From: Myrmaecium sp. VS I D KN 1
Lineage: Eukaryota > Ascomycota > Dothideomycetes > Valsariales > Valsariaceae
Length of the DNA stretch: 64,000 nucleotides
NCBI GenBank assembly: GCA_019775845.1
Contig: JADQAV010000002.1
Coordinates: forward strand, 62,001 to 126,000
Reading direction: 5' to 3'
Positions 1 to 11,517 of the stretch are shown here, piece by piece (position 1 is the first letter of the stretch; each line of letters opens with the position of its first letter). A program made the translations under genes and the position numbers. The notes beneath the pieces are model-generated. The model ran no database searches. It was not told where the DNA came from and saw only the letters and a program-made list of their open reading frames with translations.

Positions 1-1934
1 GGCATCAGGTCATCCCAAAAATCACATAAGCAAGGCGCATCGGGATTAAGGCGGCCGCGGGAACGGGTGATGCCGCGAGCTCACTGCACCTAGCAGTAGC
101 TACCTTGAGGCAAGCATCGAATGAAACGCAGAACGGGAGATCCTCGCGCCACCATTCCTTGGCTGTGCTGAGTAATGCGAGGGGTCTGCATAAGCATGAT
201 AGGGTATTCACGTTGAATTGCCGTGTACTCCGTGTACGCAATAGGCAGCTCTCTTGCTGTCTTTCTCGCAGCTCCAGGAGGAGGGCAGGCGAGCATAGAG
301 CAAACAAACAACCGTCCGCCTCACTCTTCTTTGTACTATACAGGAGAATACGACAACCTCACTGCCGTCCTGCAACTGCCGTGGTCTCCACCCACTATAA
401 GGTATGTACCCAGCTGGAATAAGAGGGAGGATCCCCTGCACAAGCAGGCAGATTTGCTTCCATCCACCCCCTGGCCCCACCCCTTATCTCTTTCTTCTTC
501 TCCCCCCTGGTCCCCACTCTACGTATCCGACCGCACCGCACCCACTCTTCAGCGCTCACCTCATCTTCTTGCTGGGTTGGTCGGTCGGTCGGGCACCCTT
601 CATGCCGGGTTCTCAAAGACTCCAAACCTGACAGACAGGAAACAAGAGAGACGAGAAACAAGCGAAGAAAAGTAACAACAAGTATGACAAGATTGGGAAG
701 ACAGAAGAAACAAAAGATGAGAAATCAACACAGTAGTGCCTGGGACATCGATCAACGCACCACTTTGAAAGAGAGAAGCGGGAAAACAGAAAGAGGGAAA
801 GTATGGTACGCTCACTCCACCCACCCACCCACCTACCACTACCCCACTTTCACCCAAACAAAATGCGCGATGTCACCGTTTCCCCAGCGCGCGTGCTGAG
901 GTTGCGCTGCGCGTTGCTGAGAGCGGTTTGTATGTGTTGTTGATGAGGTGAGTGAGTGAGTGAGTGCGCGTGTGATCTTGCTGTCTCGGTGTCCTTCTTT
1001 CTCTCTTTCTCTCGTCAGCATGCTCGAGTAGTAGACAGTCAAGATGAACGAGAGCAGAGCAGTAAAGAGCGAACGTAGACGGAAAGAAAAAAGCAGAGCA
1101 GGATGGGGGGGTTTGACGGTTGGTTATATGCGACCGAAAGCAACAGCAAAGGTACAGCGTCCAAGGTACTGTGTATACTTTCTCCATCTCCCTCTTCTTC
1201 CCCGGTTACTCTCCCTCCTCATCGTACATACTGCACGCAAGGATGTCGTGATGTGATGGAGGATCATCATCTCTTTTTCGTCTCGTTATCTGTCTGTCTG
1301 TCGGCCTGTTCTTCGGACCGCGTCAATCCTCCATCCGTGAGTCTCTCCTCTCCATGAGAGGAGTTTCTCCGAGCGTGGTTTTTTCTGTTGTTTGCCTCAG
1401 GTTCTTCGCTTTTGATTCTTCCTCTTTTTCGTTTTTGACCGAGGATGACTGTCGCATACGGTACCAGGTGTTGCGGTTTCCATGCCTCCTTTCTTTTTGG
1501 AAGATTCCATCTGCTTTACTTTTCTTCAACGCGCGCATTCACCTTCTCTCTCCCTACTTTCTACAACAATGCAACAATGCATCAACCACCGCAAACAAAT
1601 CACACAAAACAAAACAAAAAACACAAACAAACCTCTCCACTCTCCTCCACACCCCACACATCCCACCGCATGGTAAACACAAAACGAAAGCGCCGAAGCT
1701 TCTCCGTCATCCACAACAACATCAACTCGGGCCTTCTCCCCCAAACCCCCAAACCCCCCAACCTCCCGTCCCAAAACCAAAAGAAAAGGGGGGAAATACG
1801 CATAGCTACCACAACGTGTGTCCCAAATCAAAGCAAAAAGAGACGGTCCCCACTCACCCCACCCCCCGCGCACGCACACCCACGGCCATAACTTCCACAT
1901 CCGTGCTAGAACCCCATCTCCGCCATCCCAGCCA
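1..1934. other. Gene-poor, low-complexity region
   Basis: No reading frame here has coding character. The sequence alternates between pyrimidine-rich tracts on the plus strand (about 1180-1560) and A/C-rich tracts (1570-1890), with short TGAG and CCCA/CCAC runs around 815-960. Overlapping frames on both strands are open only because of the biased base composition. It could be the long leader or intergenic space of a gene lying left of the window, but nothing in the sequence decides this. Confidence 0.55.
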
Positions 1935-2169
1935 CAGTGGGTGACAAAAATGAGGGAATTGGTGCCTTACCACCTCTACCCAGACCGTGCCAGACCAAGC
2001 TCTAAATACCAGCATCCCTCTATCAGATAGTATTATTCCTATATCTAGATAATCTGGAGTGCTGTGAAAAGCAGTAAGAAGATATAAAAGTCAGGTATTC
2101 TCAGCGATAGTTGGCGTTTTCCGGTGAGTCTCTCATAAGGCATGATTCCCTCACTTTTGTCACCCACGT
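1935..2169. mobile_element. MITE-like element with terminal inverted repeats
   Basis: The left end (1937-1968) begins GTGGGTGACAAAAATGAGGG and runs on to a GTGCCTTA block. The right end (2136-2167) is its inverse, ending CCCTCACTTTTGTCACCCAC, with a TAAGGCAT block on its inner side. The arms match over roughly 30 bases with a few differences and enclose about 165 bases that are AT-richer than the flanks and contain no reading frame. A short non-coding body between long inverted repeats is the structure of a miniature inverted-repeat transposable element. The arms start with CAGTG/CACGTG-like bases, reminiscent of Tc1-mariner/pogo ends, but no clear TA target duplication is visible, so the superfamily is not assigned. 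Confidence 0.7.
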
Positions 2170-5100
2170 GCAGCGGTAAGATTGCATCCAGGCAGGTCCC
2201 CCCCCCCATATCCGCATTTCCCACCCCCCAAACCCCCTAATAATGATCCGGGGCAAACTCGCTTTCCATGCTTCTTCCCCCAAGCGAAAGCGACACGCGC
2301 CTCTCCACCACACACGGCGTTACCTCGCTCGCTCGCTCGTTGCATCGCATCCCCCGTGCCCCTTTCGTCTGCGCTGCGCTTGCGGAGGGATCGGGCGCGA
2401 CGAGACGAGACGATGGGGTGCATGATGGGGGACGGGGGACGGGGGCCATGCATGGGGAGAGCAGCCAGCAGACAGCTCCTCCTCCTCCTCCCCCCAGGGG
2501 GAAGAATCGGGATCGATCGTACCACACTTTCTCTCTTTCCTCCCCCCCCCCCCTTTTCCTCGTTCTTGCGTGCTTTTCGCGTTCTCCGGTATTTCCCCCA
2601 TACCCCCATCCCCCATCTCTCCCCTCATCCCACTCCCCCCATCCCCATCCCACTCTATCAGGAGAGCCTTGCTTGCTGTCTGTCTGTCTGGATCCGAGCC
2701 TTGTTTTTCCCCCAACTTTTCCGCTCCCTCCCTCCCCCCTCCCCCCGGAGAGTATGGAGGTGGAGGGAGGTGGAGGGAGGGAGGGAAGGGGGGGCACGTG
2801 GCCTTTTTTTCCCACACCATCGCCCTCGTGCCCTCGTGCCCTGTTTCTTTTTTTTTTTTTTTTTTTTTTTGCCTGTCTTTGGATCACCCCATCTTTTCTG
2901 TCTGTCTCTGTCTTTCCCCGTTGTCCGTCCCCCCCCGTTTCTGCGTCGTTTCCAGGTTCCCCGGAGAATAACTCCATGATTTTCATTTTGTTTTTGTTCT
3001 GCGGGCTTGCTTGCTTGCCTTCCTACCCTACCTGCCTAACTCAGCTCTTCTCTGCCTCGTCGTGAAACCTCGCCGGCACAAAAGCCGGATAAGAAGGCCA
3101 AGGGGGGTTGAACTCTATTCTTCTGTTGTTCTCCCTCTCTTCTTCTCAATTTCGATTTCATCGCGCAAGGCTAGAAGCATAGAATTCTCAAAAATAGGAA
3201 AAAACAAAGAGAAAATCAAACCATATGTTTCCTCTCGCTTTCTTTCTCTCTCGTCTTGTTCGCAGGGCTTAACGTGAAAACGCTTTATGTATCACTATTA
3301 TCGTTGTTTTAGATCTTTTTGAGCGCAGTGTATCTCTCTCCTTTCCTATATTCTCTTTCTCTGTGCCTTCGTCCTTGCATTTTTCTCATCTCTTCATTCC
3401 TTTTCCGTCTTTCTACGTCGTGTTGTTTTTGTTTTCCTCATCGACTATTACCCATCCCATGCATAATCTCGCGCCTTTCAAATAGCCCAAGAGAGAAGAA
3501 AAAAGGAAAAGAGGGGAGGATGAATTCCCGAAACGACTCCGAAAAAGACAATGAAAAGACCATAAATCCCATAACCACCCCCCAACCCAAAAGCCATCCT
3601 TCCCTCCCCAGCTCGCGCATGTTGACCTCTATACGCCCCCCTCCCTCTTCTAGTCCCCTTCTTTCCCCTTCTCTCTTTTCACTTCTCTCCCCTTACTTCC
3701 CTTCCTGTGGCGGGTGGATGGAATGTCAAGATAGAGTCTGTGGTGGGGTGGGGTGGCAGGTGGGGTGAGGTGAGGTTGGACGAGGCTGAGGACGGTGGGG
3801 TGTATGTGGGAGGTTATAGATCCGGTGGGCGGCGAGTGGGAGGATGAGGTGTGGGAGGAGGTGGGTGGTGGAGGTGAATGTCCGGTGGGCGGCCATGGGA
3901 TGGGGGCTTCTGCTAGGGGAGACGAGAGGGTGGCCGAATGTATGGCTGATATTGGATGTATTGGATTTTTTTTGCTTTTGGAGGAGAATATTTTTGTGTG
4001 TCTGTCTTGTCTGTAGGGGAGAAAATGATGGTGTTGTGTATTTACGTTAAAGCGCATCAACCATTCAGGTATGATGTTTTTCAAAGAAAGTGAAATCAAA
4101 TATATTCTACGGCATCCAAAATGACTTCTACTCCGCACCACCGCTTCGAATCCCTTGGAACTTGCCAATCTGGCTGCTTTAGGAGGTTCATTTTTATAGT
4201 CTATCACAAGATTTCTATAAAGCTTATGCGGTGCATAGAAAGAGGAAAGAAGAGGAAGAACAAGACCAGCCGGAAGATAGTGGAGAGCCTAAGGCAGAAA
4301 AACGTTCGCCGAAAAGTCCACGAGTATTCGGCGCATACGGAGGGTGAACGCAACACACCTATTCACTACCTTACGCGTGAATTGTGACTCTTTAGCTTCT
4401 TTGTCTCTACGTGGATATCGATCGCCGTAACCTGCGCCTTTATCCGAAGGCGAGCGCTCATGGAAGCGACGGTCGCGGGCCTCAGGCATCAAATCGAAGC
4501 GCGATCGCACGTGACGATCCATATCCGATCCTACCCGGTCGCGCGTCTCACGATCCTCCTCTTCCCTCTTCTCGTTCTCTCTACATCGTACCCTCACCTC
4601 GCTCGCAACCCTCACAAAACCCTCTTCTACCATCTCGCGCCGACCACCCGTCCTGTACCTCGTCGAAAGATCCCGCCAGCCGCTCTCGCTCCGGTGTCAC
4701 GGTTCGACTCTCGCTCCGCCCCGGTAGCCGCTACGGGCGGTAGGCGGAAATGACCGCGTTTTCCGAGCGGTACCCGTCTTGCATACCGTCCCACTTTGTG
4801 AGGATGGCTGGCGGGAGGTCGGTCGACGTTGATATAGCGGACGGGAACGGAGGGGAAGGGAGGCGGTTAGGGGACGGAGAGATGCCTGACGACATTCGGA
4901 CTGGACACGCTTCGGCTCTCTTTGTTGGCAGGTGTGGATGACATGGATGTCTTCCATATCCTGGCCGCTCTCATGCCGAGGGCTGGAAAATGGAGGATAC
5001 GGGATATTGATGAAGTTGGCGGTCGCTCGCGCTGCATGCGTTAAGGCTATGACTGGCCCTGATGGTGCGGGTTACTCAGATGACACTCCACACGCATGAT

Positions 5101-5383
5101 TCGGGGTAATGTCACGCTGCGTAAGAAGTCGCGTTGAGACTCGAGAAGTTCGGTGGAGGGGTAGACGATACTAAGGGAATGGTTCACGATGATTTCCCAA
5201 ACAATGAAAGGTAGGTGTGTGGTAAGGTTTGCCATGCCATTGCTGTTTTCATTCCTCTGTCTGCCATATGTCTTTCTTCTCGTCCATTTTTCATTCTCAA
5301 AGCCACTTCTGTCCTTGTATCGGAGACAGATGATTGCCATTTCAGCCGTCATCACAAAATCATACGCATCTCTAGCCTATACT
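2170..5383. other. Gene-poor region with simple-sequence tracts
   Basis: C-rich, CT-rich and GGGA-rich tracts dominate 2190-3780, including a poly-T run near 2848-2870. Long frames open on both strands between 2180 and 3070 are composed of Pro/Ser/Phe or Gly/Glu/Arg low complexity and overlap each other, so they are not accepted as genes. From 3950 to 5380 the composition is more balanced. A weak coding relic at 4290-4957 is listed separately. No tRNA or other RNA gene was seen. Confidence 0.5.
4290..4957 (-). pseudogene. Possible relic of an Arg/Asp/Glu-rich coding sequence
   Basis: On the minus strand two adjoining frames (about 4957-4697 and 4680-4290) read as hydrophilic protein. The second is rich in Arg, Asp and Glu with RDR/ERD-type pairs, for example the string RFHERSPSDKGAGYGDRYPR. 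Such composition occurs in RS/RD-rich splicing proteins and in low-complexity linkers. No start, domain or conserved motif ties the two frames together, and the flanks hold no promoter-like or intron-like signals that I can support. It could be a decayed host gene, a small unrecognised gene or chance. Confidence 0.2.
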
Positions 5384-7248
5384 TCACTTCTCCCACTCCA
5401 AAGCGATGGCGTCCCACATGATCCCATGCCACTGGGTGGTCCTCGTTACTTCGAACACGAGGTCGTTCCAGCCCTGCTTCAACAGATCGTTTGCGATCTC
5501 AAACCCATATCGATGCCATTCGCCCGCGGTCGTGCCGGAACGATACACGCTCGGATCGCTGGGGATATCGCCGCTCGTCAAATTCCCGACCTGCTGGCCA
5601 TTCAGCAGCACCACCTCGCTCACACCCTTCGAATACCCGGCCAACGACAGCGTCAGCACAGCGCTCGCGTTCCGCAGCTCCGCCACCGCGAACCGCACCG
5701 TCCACCGGCCCAGCGCGTTTTGCGCAAAATACCACTCCTCCGTCGCGCTCTGCCCGACCGTGAAGGTCAAATTCGCCGGCGACCGGTCCACCAGCGCATG
5801 CTGGTACGGCGCGCCGCCGTAGCGGAAGCCCAGGGCCTTACGGTCGAAGTCACCGATGCGGAAGAGGGCCGTCCGGCCCTGCGTGGCCCAGTCCAGCGTC
5901 CCAAGGGCCGTCGCCTCGCCCTGCTGAACCACGACGCCCGCGCGTTGGAACACGGTGCTCACGTCGCCGATCGCGCCGCCGTCGGCCCAGGCGGACAGCG
6001 CGTAGGTGCCCGCTCGCACGCCGGTGAAGTTAAAGCGTCCCTCCGCGTCGGCGGTGGCGACGTAGTGATAACCGACGCCTTGGTCGAGCGTGGAGCGGTT
6101 GGTTTCGTTCTCGCCCAGAAAGACGGCGGCGCCGGCGCCGGGGCGGGCGTCGGAGAGACGCAACTGGCCAGACAGGTTCCCGCGGGCTTGGTAGGCACTG
6201 TTGTTGAACCAGGCGTAGGGCCAGGCTTGCTCCTCCGCGCCGAAGCGCTGGGCGACGTCGGTCTGGTTGCCGTCGTTCTGGCGCGTGGACCCGTTAGTGA
6301 GATCCAACCCGAGCGAGGATAACGAGGATAGTCGAGAAGGGTAAAAGAGAACGTTAGAGAGTAAGAACTGACCAGATACCACAGCCATGGCCCCCAAACT
6401 CTGCCCGTCTCGAACGAGTCATCCGCTTCGGCCATAAAGTGACTGCCGTGCACGACGTTGAGCTGAACCGCATCACCGGAGCTGCTTTCCCGATGAACCG
6501 TGAGCTCCTGCTTAAGCGCGTCGCCATTCAGCCACTCGCGGCCGCCGGGGCGGAGATACCAGCTTCCCAGGCCAGCCTCCGGGCCATAGACGCCATACCA
6601 ACCCAGGCCGCGGACGAAATCGCTCCAGTCGTACTTGGTGATATAACCCGACCCGTTCGCGCGCCGCCAGGTCTCATCCTGGACCTTAGTACCGGCGCGG
6701 ATGTCAGCGAGCGGGGGCAGCGCGGCATCCTTGATGTTCGTATGGCCGTGGGTGAAGGTGCCGTTGTCGAGCCGGAGTAGGGTGCGCAGCACGCTGACCG
6801 TCGGCAGCGCCCGGTTGACGATGTACTGGTACGCCCCCGGCAGCGTCGCCGTCAGCACCCAGTGCAGCTCCACCTCCGGACTGACCAGCGCGATGTCGGT
6901 GTATCCTCCGCTCTGTGAGACCACCCGCGCGCTTGTGTAGACGAAGTTGTTCTCGCCGTCTGCGTGGAGATGATGTGAGCTGGAGGTGTTCGTATTGATG
7001 GCAATGGGACGCCGTCAGCCGAACTTACCGTATCCGCTGTAGTGGCCCTCCGCTGAGCCGACCAGGTCGCGGTTCTGGAAGTAGAGCTTCGTGCCGTACG
7101 TCGGGCCGAGCGTGATGTTCCACAGCCCGTTGCCGATGATCCAGCTGCTGTTGGACGTCTGCAGTAGGAAGGGCTGGGTGTGGTTTCCTATCGCGGCGGC
7201 GGCGATGCCGCTCATTGCGGTGAGGAGTAGAGAGAAGGAGATACGCAT
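5384..7248 (-). CDS. Rhamnogalacturonan lyase, polysaccharide lyase family 4
   Basis: Secreted enzyme expected to cleave the rhamnose-galacturonate backbone of pectin by beta-elimination. Three exons: 7248-7029, 6959-6373 and 6277-5384, giving 566 residues. Intron 1 is GTAAGT...CGCAG (phase 1). Intron 2 starts with the weak donor GTCAGT and ends GCGCCAG after an ACTAAC branch site (phase 0). The joins restore WGPWLWYL-NDGN, as in the family. Residues 1-19 form a signal peptide (MRISFSLLLTAMSGIAAAA). The catalytic domain holds LPGAYQYIVNRALP, KVQDETW, ITKYDWSDF and VHGSHF; by family analogy the Lys and His of the last two are candidate catalytic residues. A fibronectin-like domain (GTYALSAWADGG) and a carbohydrate-binding-like C-terminal domain (YRSGTTAGEWHRY, TQWHGIMWDAI) follow. 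Many Asn-x-Ser/Thr sites fit secretion. The family call is firm; activity is inferred. Confidence 0.93.
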
Positions 7249-7321
7249 TTTGTTTCTGTTGTCGCTTTACGTACCTGTCTTCCTCTCATCTAATCTCCAC
7301 CGATGGCAATGTTCCCGATGC

Positions 7322-7333
7322 AATATATATAAA
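7322..7333 (-). promoter_or_regulatory. TATA-like element upstream of the lyase gene
   Basis: Read on the minus strand the sequence is TTTATATATATT, about 75-85 bases upstream of the lyase start at 7248, a usual TATA-to-ATG distance in filamentous fungi. A little closer to the gene, 7296-7304 reads TCCACCGAT on the plus strand, one base away from the TCCNCCAAT site described for the galacturonate regulator GaaR in Aspergillus. With one mismatch this is only suggestive. Confidence 0.35.
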
Positions 7334-8357
7334 CAAATAACAGACCCGTGCACAAGCCCTCTCTTTCCCTTTCCCCCTCCCCTCCCCCCTCCACGCCTTT
7401 GACGCCATACAACGCAGTAATGGCGACAATAGAGAATGAAAAAAAAGTAAGCGATCATCAGTCATCGTTCCTCTTGCACGCCCACGACGGAGGGCCGAAA
7501 CCGGGTTCGTGGAATCACATCAAGCCATTTCACACACGGTGCACGCCCCCACACATACAGCAGCGCGAGATCAAGCACGCAAGGCCACCACGAAAACGAC
7601 AAAGAACCCCGGAATCGGACGACTTCACACCGCCCAAAAAAAGATAAAAAAAAAAAAAATCGCATCCACCACTCTCGCCTGCACATCACGGCTCCTGCCT
7701 TTCCCGGCCTGGCTCGAGAAGTATGAAGCCATCCGCACGTGCCAAGTCGTCATGACCAGGATAAAGGCGGGGGGAGGGCGGACACGCAGTGCAGGGTGCA
7801 GCGAACGGCGGGAGGTCCGGTGCTATACGTAGATGTATGTAGGTACTGTACCTGCAGGGGCCGGACATGACGGAACGAAGGTAAGGGTCGTGAATGGACG
7901 GAAGAAATTTCGCGGTCACATAGCGGAAGTGGGGGTGAAGAAGGCCGGGCGGTGGGGGCGAATAGATGGGGAGGGAAAGGGGGTAGGCTTTCGTATCTTT
8001 CTTTTTCGGTTTCTTCTGGGCTTCGATGGGTTTTTTGCGCGTGTAAGGTAGATGGGGGAGGGGGAAGGGTGTCCGAGCGAAATGTGTTGTATGGTGGTGG
8101 GAGAAATTCCTACGTGATATGGAGATGAACAGGAACGGGGTGGCGGGGAAAAGGACTTCCGCAAATTTCTATCATTCCCATACTTGGAAAAGCCACTCGA
8201 GCGTATCAACCTGGAAAGACTTTGGCAAAGCCATTATTCATTTCCCATCGTATGGGCTACAAGCATCAGGAGCAGCGATCGCAAACCGTGATACGAAGCC
8301 CAAGTCCCCATATCGCCACCTCCACAAAGCACCCACAATCCAATCACCCCCTCAAAC
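7334..8357. other. Intergenic region
   Basis: About 1 kb between the lyase promoter and the 3' end of the next minus-strand gene. It contains an A-rich run near 7650, purine-rich stretches and only short frames without coding character. No RNA gene or repeat was recognised. Confidence 0.5.
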
Positions 8358-9572
8358 TCAACCCCGAAACCGCCCAACCTCCAGCCCCTCCGTCTGCGGC
8401 AGCACCTCCAGCTCATCCCCATAAAAGTACAGCAGCTGCCCACCACTCTTCCGCTTACACAACACCGCCGGCTCCGCCGTCGCGGTGGAGGAGGAGGAGG
8501 ACGACGACGACGACAACGACGACGCCCGATGCACCACCTGCACCACCTCACCCACCCGGACATTCGCCGCATTATCCGGGTTGCGCAGCCGCACCACCCG
8601 ATGGAGCGGGTACGTCGGGCCCAGTTCGTCCGCGCTCAGGTGGTCCTGGCGGCCGTCACGGAGGCGGGTGCAGAGCCAGGTGGGCGTGGTGCCACCACCG
8701 CCGGTGCCTCGCGGCGGTCCGGGGCCAAGCACGTCGACGATGTCGCCGCGGGTGAAGGGCTGGGGGCGCTTGTTCTTCTTGGGATGCTGATGCTGGTTCG
8801 CGTTCGGATGCTGAATCTGAATCTCGTCCTTCGCCTCGTCGGAGGCGGCGGCGAAGTCGACGAGCAATTGCATCTTCCGGCCGCTGAGGTCCTCGTCTGG
8901 TTCCCTCTTCAGCGCCGACGCGAATTCGACGCGCTTGCGCAACATGCGTAGCTCCGGGGACTCGAAGTCACTCCTGTCCGATTTGCGCTTCTTTCCTAAA
9001 GGTGCGGACGTGCTTCCTGAAGGAGCGGCCGTGCTCTCATCGGCAGCCTCCTGCGGATGTTCGAAAAGGTTCTTGGTGCGCCGGGTCCAGTCATGATTCC
9101 TAGGGGATCTCCGCAGCGTCTGACCGGGGTTCGGCGGAACCGTAGACGGGTTCATTCCAGTCATAACCGGATGCTGCATCGCTGCTTGCTCTCTGCCGGT
9201 AGCCGTGGTGGAAGTTGACGCGGTATTTGTAGAAGCGTTGGGGAGCAAAGAAGCCATGCAGATCCGTCGATGCATCCAAGCCCGGACTTGTTCGCTCGTG
9301 TCGCTCATGCATCCCTGGCAGTGGAACAGCAGAGGACAGTAGAGCCAGTAGTCCAACTCTTCCGCGGGCATCGTGTAGGTTTTGCTGCTGGCTTCTGTCG
9401 GCACGGATCCGCCGACGGCGATGATGCGGCGGTGGGTGTCCGAGCGCACTTCGGGGGAGGATGACGTCTTGCATGCCTCGCAGACTGTGATGAGCGGACA
9501 GTCGAGGATGCTGTTGGTCGGCATGCTCGAGGACGTCAGAATGGTGGCGGGAATAGGCTCGACACGGGACAT
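8358..9572 (-). CDS. Unknown protein with two C-x5-C-x2-C-x12-H modules
   Basis: Single-exon frame of 404 residues starting at ATG 9572. I do not recognise a named family. The N-terminal third has two copies of the same cysteine/histidine pattern: CPLITVCEAC followed 12 residues later by THRR, and CPLLFHCQGC followed 12 residues later by MHRR (about 9255-9506). Both fit C-P-x4-C-x2-C-x12-H, which looks like a metal-binding CCCH site. The same spacing recurs in the gene at 55.5-58.3 kb. The middle is basic and disordered (KKRKSDRSDFESPE, LRKRVEFASALKREP), suggesting nuclear localisation. The last 130 residues (FTRGDIVDVLGPGP, RVGEVVQVVHRASS, LYFYGDELEVLP) look beta-rich with a poly-Ser insert. 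Function is unknown; a DNA- or chromatin-related role is only a guess. Confidence 0.75.
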   Translation of the reverse strand: MSRVEPIPATILTSSSMPTNSILDCPLITVCEACKTSSSPEVRSDTHRRIIAVGGSVPTEASSKTYTMPAEELDYWLYCPLLFHCQGCMSDTSEQVRAWMHRRICMASLLPNASTNTASTSTTATGREQAAMQHPVMTGMNPSTVPPNPGQTLRRSPRNHDWTRRTKNLFEHPQEAADESTAAPSGSTSAPLGKKRKSDRSDFESPELRMLRKRVEFASALKREPDEDLSGRKMQLLVDFAAASDEAKDEIQIQHPNANQHQHPKKNKRPQPFTRGDIVDVLGPGPPRGTGGGGTTPTWLCTRLRDGRQDHLSADELGPTYPLHRVVRLRNPDNAANVRVGEVVQVVHRASSLSSSSSSSSSTATAEPAVLCKRKSGGQLLYFYGDELEVLPQTEGLEVGRFRG

Positions 9573-11517
9573 GGTGACGTCTGGAGCTGGAGTTAGCTAT
9601 CATGAGTGCATAGTGCGTACGTCGGTGCAACTTGGAGGGAAGAGTCAATCATACCGTGTCCTGGAGAGCTCGCCATATCTCCAATTTCCCCGCAAGTGGT
9701 GCAGGATGTAGAGAAGTTCGCCAGATTCGCGTCGCAGCAGAAAGAAAGTTGGTTCGGGTTGAAGCCTGGATAAGTAGGCTCGGGACGGACCGTAAGTTCT
9801 CCCGTGATGACTTCTGGATGACGAACCTTAAACTAGGAATCTCCTCAGGACTACCTTGAAAGCGCGGGTATATATAGTATTGGAGAAGCGAAAAAAGAGG
9901 TAGCACAAAGAGCTGCATGAAAACGGGACTATAACGCTTCCATTCAACTTGAGACTGTGAAGGCTTATCCGCCCGAAATGACTATTCAAAGCAATAAAAA
10001 AAAGGACATCAGAAGTTGCATCCATGGGAAGTGATCTTTTCACAAGAAAATTGCAGTGTCAACTGTGAAGGACTCCGTCAACAGCAAAAAAATGACGTTC
10101 CTTGGTTCTGATTTTGAAAATGAAATCAAGAGATTCTGAAATCTACTGAACCTACCTTCACCCGCCTACAAGTTCCGTAAAAAAAGATTTGACTCACATC
10201 CTTTGTTCTTAAAACATGCCTTTCATCTACGGTCAACACATTCACCCTCCAATGACACAGCCCCGATGCCCGCCTCGCTGCCCAGCGCGTCTGGGGGGCG
10301 GGAGACAGTGGCGTTACCTCACCTCTGCAGGGAAACCATCCGCAACCGCCATGAAGACGCCGCAACCTACCGCTATCTCACACCAAAGCTCCAACGCAGT
10401 CAAGCTCCCCTTCACCGTAACATCACAATTGTAGACCACGTAGCCATATCCAAGAGTTCCTGGCTGTACGGGCCGGCGACTAACCCTCACTCAGCCTCCT
10501 CACATCCATCTCGAGGTGCGATCACAGGAGCTCAATCCTCCTAGCCCAACACGCACTCGGCCACAATTCAGCCCTCACACCCATGAATGCCGGACCAGCA
10601 GGCTTGGGGATGAGATCCGGTAAGCCCGCTGCTTTTTCATCGACCATTGTGACATTCGCAGTATTATTCATTTGCTCCGCGAAGCAGCACGCGTGATGCG
10701 AATACGGATATGGAAGCGGTGGGCAGCGACGCCAGATAGCGATGAAAGCTACACTCGCTTATTTTTGGACAGAGCGCAGTGGCGAGTGTATAGGCATGGT
10801 GATCGTGTTCCTGGTCGTTGGCTTCAGGGCAGGAGAAGGCATCGGACGTGTCGTAGACGCGTGGATGGAGCTGGAGTCTCAGCGCGTCATGGTGAGTGGG
10901 AGGGGTGGTGGATGAGGAGGTCATCGTCGGAAGGTCAGGTTCGCTACATGCTTAGCAAGTAAGTCGTCGAGCCGCAGGTGGTGGGTATTCGAACGAGCGA
11001 ACCAGCATGTCGTGCTGACGCTTGTGTGTGAGAGAGGAGAGACGTCGGTTGTCGTTGGCGGGTCTTCCTTGATGATGCAACTCGGGGCAGAAACCGACCG
11101 CCTTTGAGTCAGTCATGTAGGGGTCCACGGAATAAATATTTTGTTCAATCAAGCTGATGCACAGTAACGTTGCACGGAGTGTCGGATTTTCTCAGTCGTC
11201 CCGGTATAGCTTCATGATGGCTGAACATCGCTATAGCTTGCCCTCATCAGGCACTTCAAGCTCTCTTCAAAGTCGATGAGATGTCGTTCGGTTCCCATCT
11301 GCCCCTCCCTCTGCCGGCGAGCGAGCGGGGTATGGCATGGCGTGTTCTGCCCCGCGCCCTCCGCAATACAGCCAGCCCCACCTCACCTCCTCTAGGTACA
11401 TATATCCGATCGGCTTTCGAGGAGATATATAAAGTATCACCATCCGCGCGCAGAAACGGAAGCCCGTGAATCTATCACACACCGAGGCCGAACAACAGCG
11501 ATCTCTACACCACCACA
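9573..11517. other. Intergenic region upstream of the NmrA-like gene
   Basis: About 1.9 kb without a convincing gene. Frames at 10126-10365 (minus), 10203-10544 (plus) and 10664-10962 (both strands) overlap one another and have no recognisable motif or splice-supported extension. The last 150 bases contain a TATATAAA box and serve as promoter of the next gene. Confidence 0.45.
11423..11433 (+). promoter_or_regulatory. TATA box of the NmrA-like gene
   Basis: The sequence GATATATAAAG lies about 90 bases upstream of the ATG at 11518, a plausible TATA box distance for a fungal promoter. Confidence 0.5.

Noticed and set aside
2180-3070. Long overlapping frames of about 250-265 codons on both strands
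   Set aside because: They are built of Pro/Ser/Phe or Gly/Glu/Arg low complexity from C-rich, T-rich and G-rich tracts, overlap each other on both strands and show no domain or splice signals.
5189-6322. Plus-strand frame of 377 codons
   Set aside because: It is the antisense shadow of exons 2 and 3 of the rhamnogalacturonan lyase; the minus strand has the signal peptide, motifs and phased introns.
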